From: Candidatus Peregrinibacteria bacterium
Lineage (GTDB): Bacteria > Patescibacteriota > Gracilibacteria > Peribacterales > Peribacteraceae
Direction: 5' to 3'
Length of the DNA stretch: 7,394 nt
Assembly: GCA_016201685.1 (NCBI GenBank)
Contig: JACQCJ010000018.1
Location: 1-7,394, forward strand
Part shown: positions 5,773 to 7,394 of the stretch, in pieces
Position numbering within the stretch: the stretch's first letter is position 1
Layout of the letters: each line of letters starts with the position of its first letter
Notes under the pieces: model-generated
What the model was told of the DNA's origin: nothing
What the model saw: the letters and a program-made list of their open reading frames with translations, nothing else
Database searches by the model: none
Program-made: the position numbers and the translations under genes

Positions 5773-5816
5773 ATTGTGTTGTAATCATTTTCCTCCACCA
5801 AAGTTCTTACTGATCC
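5679..5816. repeat. Left arm of a long inverted repeat (IS 3' end)
   Basis: This stretch is the reverse complement of 7257-7394 at 135 of 138 positions. Mismatches fall at 5691, 5708 and 5724. Two are silent in the transposase frame (Lys and Val codons) and one changes Ala to Val. Similarity stops sharply at 5816/7257, which I read as the outer terminus of the IS; the IS would extend 44 bases past the transposase stop codon. At the other side the match is cut by the window edge, so the real arm may be longer. Confidence 0.9.
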
Positions 5817-5829
5817 GATTTCAGGGGCA

Positions 5830-5878
5830 AATGAGACAAATGAGACAGTACAACAGGGGGTGTCTTTTGTGTCTCATT
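5830..5878. promoter_or_regulatory. 49-base dyad of four 9-mers: candidate recombinase att site or operator
   Basis: AATGAGACA occurs twice in tandem (5830-5838, 5839-5847). Its reverse complement TGTCTCATT lies at 5870-5878, and a degenerate inverted copy TGTCTTTTG lies at 5861-5869. The two 18-base halves match at 15 of 18 positions around a 13-base centre. The spacing and the position just upstream of a serine recombinase resemble a large-serine-recombinase attachment site of about 50 bp or an autoregulatory operator. As RNA it would also fold into a long hairpin. The structure is seen directly; its role is inference. Confidence 0.5.
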
Positions 5879-5944
5879 CATCGACTTTTGGCCTAGCCTT
5901 TGCCAACCGTTCCGGCATTGATTGAGGCATACCCCTTATCTCAT

Positions 5945-7288
5945 ATGACCGCCATTCCTGCCCTTCTAGAACAGGCACCACATACCATTCTTGATAGACC
6001 ATCAACTCCATCGCATGGAGAAAGAAAAGAGCCGCTGCCGGATGCTCCAATCCGTTACTGCCTCTACGCGAGAAAATCCTCCGAGGATGACGAGCGACAA
6101 GCGCTCAGCATCGACTCCCAAATCAAGGAGATGATGACCGTCGCAAAGCGGGACGGACTGGACATCGTCGAGATCCGGCGCGAGAGCCATTCAGCGAAGG
6201 ATTCTGGGCAACGGCCGGTCTTCAGCCAGCTCCTAACGGATATCCGAAGCGGCACGTTCACGGGAATCGTGACGTGGGCGCCGGACAGGTTGAGCAGAAA
6301 TGCTGGCGATCTCGGTTCTCTGGTGGATTTGATGGATCAAGGAGTCCTGAAGGAGATCCGAACGACGGGACAGAAATTCACGAACTCCCCGAACGAGAAG
6401 TTTCTCCTGATGATCCTGTGCTCGCAGGCGAAGCTGGAAAACGACAATCGAGGGATCAACGTGAAGCGCGGGCTCAAGAACAAATGTGAGATGGGCGTGC
6501 GTCCGGGCGTCGCTCCTCTCGGCTACTTGAATGAGAGGAGTCTGGATCGCAACAAAGGCAGAATCGTGATCGACCCGATTCGCGCTCCCACGATCAGGCA
6601 GCTCTTCCGCTTCGTCGCAGAGCGCGGCGCGAGCGGCAGGACGCTCCTGAAATGGCTGAACACCGAGGCAAACTTCAAAACGAGGGGCGACAAGCGGATC
6701 ACGCTCTCTGGCGTGTACAGGATTCTTGGGAACCCCTTCTATTATGGCATGTTCGAATATCCGAAAGGCGGCGACAATTGGTACAAGGGCACGCATGAGC
6801 CGATCATCACGAAGGAACTCTTTGAAGAGGTGCGGGCAATGCTGGCGGTTGCACCGAAGATGCGATACGGATCGAAGGAGTTCGCTTTCACGAAGATGCT
6901 CCGGTGCGGCAATTGCGGAAATGGGGTGACCGCCGAGGAGAAATTCAAACAGCTGCGGGATGGCACGATCCGGAAGTACGTCTACTACCATTGCTCTCGA
7001 TTCGATCAGACCTGCAAACAGCCGTACGTTCGGGAGGATGAATTGCTCAATCAGCTGCTTCAATTGATCGATCAGATCGATCTTGATAAAACGGGGATGC
7101 GGAAAAAACTCCAGACGGAAGTTGAGAAGATGAACAAATTCACCGCTGATGTCCTCGGCATGGATCAGTCGATCAAGATCCCGAAGATGGATGTGAGAGG
7201 GTACGCAAAGTATGTCCTGAAGAATGGAACCACCGAAGCAAAGAGGGACATTCTTGGGATCAGTAAGAACTTTGGTGGAGGAAAATGA
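5945..7288 (+). CDS. Large serine recombinase (resolvase/integrase family), C-terminus probably altered
   Basis: A site-specific DNA recombinase using a serine nucleophile. With the ATG at 5945 it has 447 residues; a TTG at 5900 would add 15. The resolvase domain (about 36-170) shows YCLYARKSSEDDERQ with nucleophile Ser45, SIDSQ at 55-59 and the active-site DRLSR at 114-118. The Recombinase domain follows (about 172-300; GVAPLGY at 188-194, ILGNPFYYG at 260-268). The zinc-ribbon domain has Cys321, Cys324, Cys350 and Cys357. The usual long coiled coil is minimal. After RDILG, where relatives usually continue, the last nine residues (ISKNFGGGK) and the stop lie inside the IS-derived inverted repeat, so the native end was probably lost. 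There is no Shine-Dalgarno sequence or clear promoter. The catalytic residues are intact, so the enzyme may still be active. Its target site is unknown. Confidence 0.9.
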   Translation: MTAIPALLEQAPHTILDRPSTPSHGERKEPLPDAPIRYCLYARKSSEDDERQALSIDSQIKEMMTVAKRDGLDIVEIRRESHSAKDSGQRPVFSQLLTDIRSGTFTGIVTWAPDRLSRNAGDLGSLVDLMDQGVLKEIRTTGQKFTNSPNEKFLLMILCSQAKLENDNRGINVKRGLKNKCEMGVRPGVAPLGYLNERSLDRNKGRIVIDPIRAPTIRQLFRFVAERGASGRTLLKWLNTEANFKTRGDKRITLSGVYRILGNPFYYGMFEYPKGGDNWYKGTHEPIITKELFEEVRAMLAVAPKMRYGSKEFAFTKMLRCGNCGNGVTAEEKFKQLRDGTIRKYVYYHCSRFDQTCKQPYVREDELLNQLLQLIDQIDLDKTGMRKKLQTEVEKMNKFTADVLGMDQSIKIPKMDVRGYAKYVLKNGTTEAKRDILGISKNFGGGK

Positions 7289-7394
7289 TTACAACACAAT
7301 TCATCCGTAGAGTTTCGAGAGGCGGTACAGGAAGAACTTCACATCGCGTACGCCTCGTTGAAGCACTCTGAAGTTTTTGATTTTGGCGTTGAAC
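7257..7394. repeat. Right arm of the long inverted repeat (IS 3' end)
   Basis: Reverse complement of 5679-5816 with three mismatches, reaching the last base of the window. It contains the final nine codons and stop of the recombinase (7259-7288), a 12-base gap, and the end of a minus-strand transposase gene. If the inner boundary is the IS terminus, that terminus reads GGATCAGTAAGAACTTTGG inward from 7257. Confidence 0.9.
7301..7394 (-). CDS. Transposase, ISL3/ISAon1-like, C-terminal end only (runs off window)
   Basis: The last 30 codons and the TGA stop (7303-7301) of a minus-strand transposase are visible: FNAKIKNFRVLQRGVRDVKF followed by FLYRLSKLYG. It is identical to the remnant at 5629-5772 except for Val in place of Ala. 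The rest, including the catalytic DDE residues, would lie beyond 7394, so whether this copy is intact cannot be told. Its stop codon faces that of the recombinase, with 12 bases between them. Confidence 0.75.
   Translation of the reverse strand, partial: FNAKIKNFRVLQRGVRDVKFFLYRLSKLYG

Larger units (their letters stand above)
5629..7394. mobile_element. Serine recombinase bracketed by inverted copies of one IS
   Basis: Two 3' ends of the same ISL3/ISAon1-like element point inward at a 1440-bp segment (5817-7256) that holds the dyad and nearly all of the recombinase gene. The left copy is a remnant; the right copy continues beyond the window and may be complete. The layout resembles a composite transposon, or an integrase gene damaged by two insertions. 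No target-site duplication can be checked, because the outer ends of the IS copies are missing or outside the window. Confidence 0.5.

Noticed and set aside
6233..7063. Minus-strand open frame of 276 codons opposite the recombinase
   Set aside because: Antisense shadow of a gene with intact resolvase, Recombinase and zinc-ribbon motifs.
5580..7394. CRISPR array or toxin-antitoxin module near the recombinase
   Set aside because: The repeats are two inverted arms and one dyad, with no regular spacer-repeat series and no small paired genes.
1..7394. tRNA or rRNA genes
   Set aside because: I saw no T-arm or anticodon-arm pattern with a matching acceptor stem, and no rRNA signature.

Overview
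The window is bacterial chromosomal DNA, about 55% G+C by eye, with standard stop codons. UGA terminates proB, proC, proA and the recombinase, so UGA is not reassigned as in Gracilibacteria/Absconditabacteria. No gene start has a convincing Shine-Dalgarno sequence. The genes are compact, the spacers hold short palindromic repeats, and an ISL3/ISAon1-like transposase and a serine recombinase are present. Together these suggest a member of the Candidate Phyla Radiation (Patescibacteria), perhaps Peregrinibacteria/Peribacteria. That placement is inference from general appearance, not proof.

Layout. 1-285: spacer with no convincing gene, holding a palindromic repeat (copy 1) and the proB promoter. 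286-3406: a complete proline operon in the order proB-proC-proA, each junction a 4-base ATGA overlap, followed by an intrinsic terminator at 3440-3461. The three enzymes carry glutamate to proline through gamma-glutamyl phosphate and pyrroline-5-carboxylate. 3413-3652 (minus): a small predicted secreted protein that converges on proA, so the pro terminator lies inside it. 3804-4487 (minus): a site-2-protease family (M50) membrane metalloprotease. 4488-4643: divergent spacer with a 20-base inverted repeat and a promoter-like pair. 4644-4853: rpmB, ribosomal protein bL28. 4854-5078: spacer with repeat copy 2 and a strong minus-strand terminator. 5079-5447 (minus): a four-helix membrane protein built from two similar halves.

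From about 5580 to the right edge the DNA is mobile. It holds a G+C-rich hairpin, the 3' remnant of an ISL3/ISAon1-like transposase, a 49-base dyad made of four related 9-mers, and a serine recombinase gene. The start of an oppositely oriented second IS copy runs off the window. The two IS ends form an inverted repeat of at least 138 bp (135 identical positions) around a 1440-bp segment. The last nine codons and the stop of the recombinase lie inside the right arm, so the gene was probably truncated by the IS and ends on IS-encoded residues. The most interesting points are this IS-bracketed recombinase, the dyad beside it (a candidate attachment site or operator), the two dispersed copies of the palindromic spacer repeat, and promoter-like sequences that would give leaderless mRNAs for proB and rpmB.
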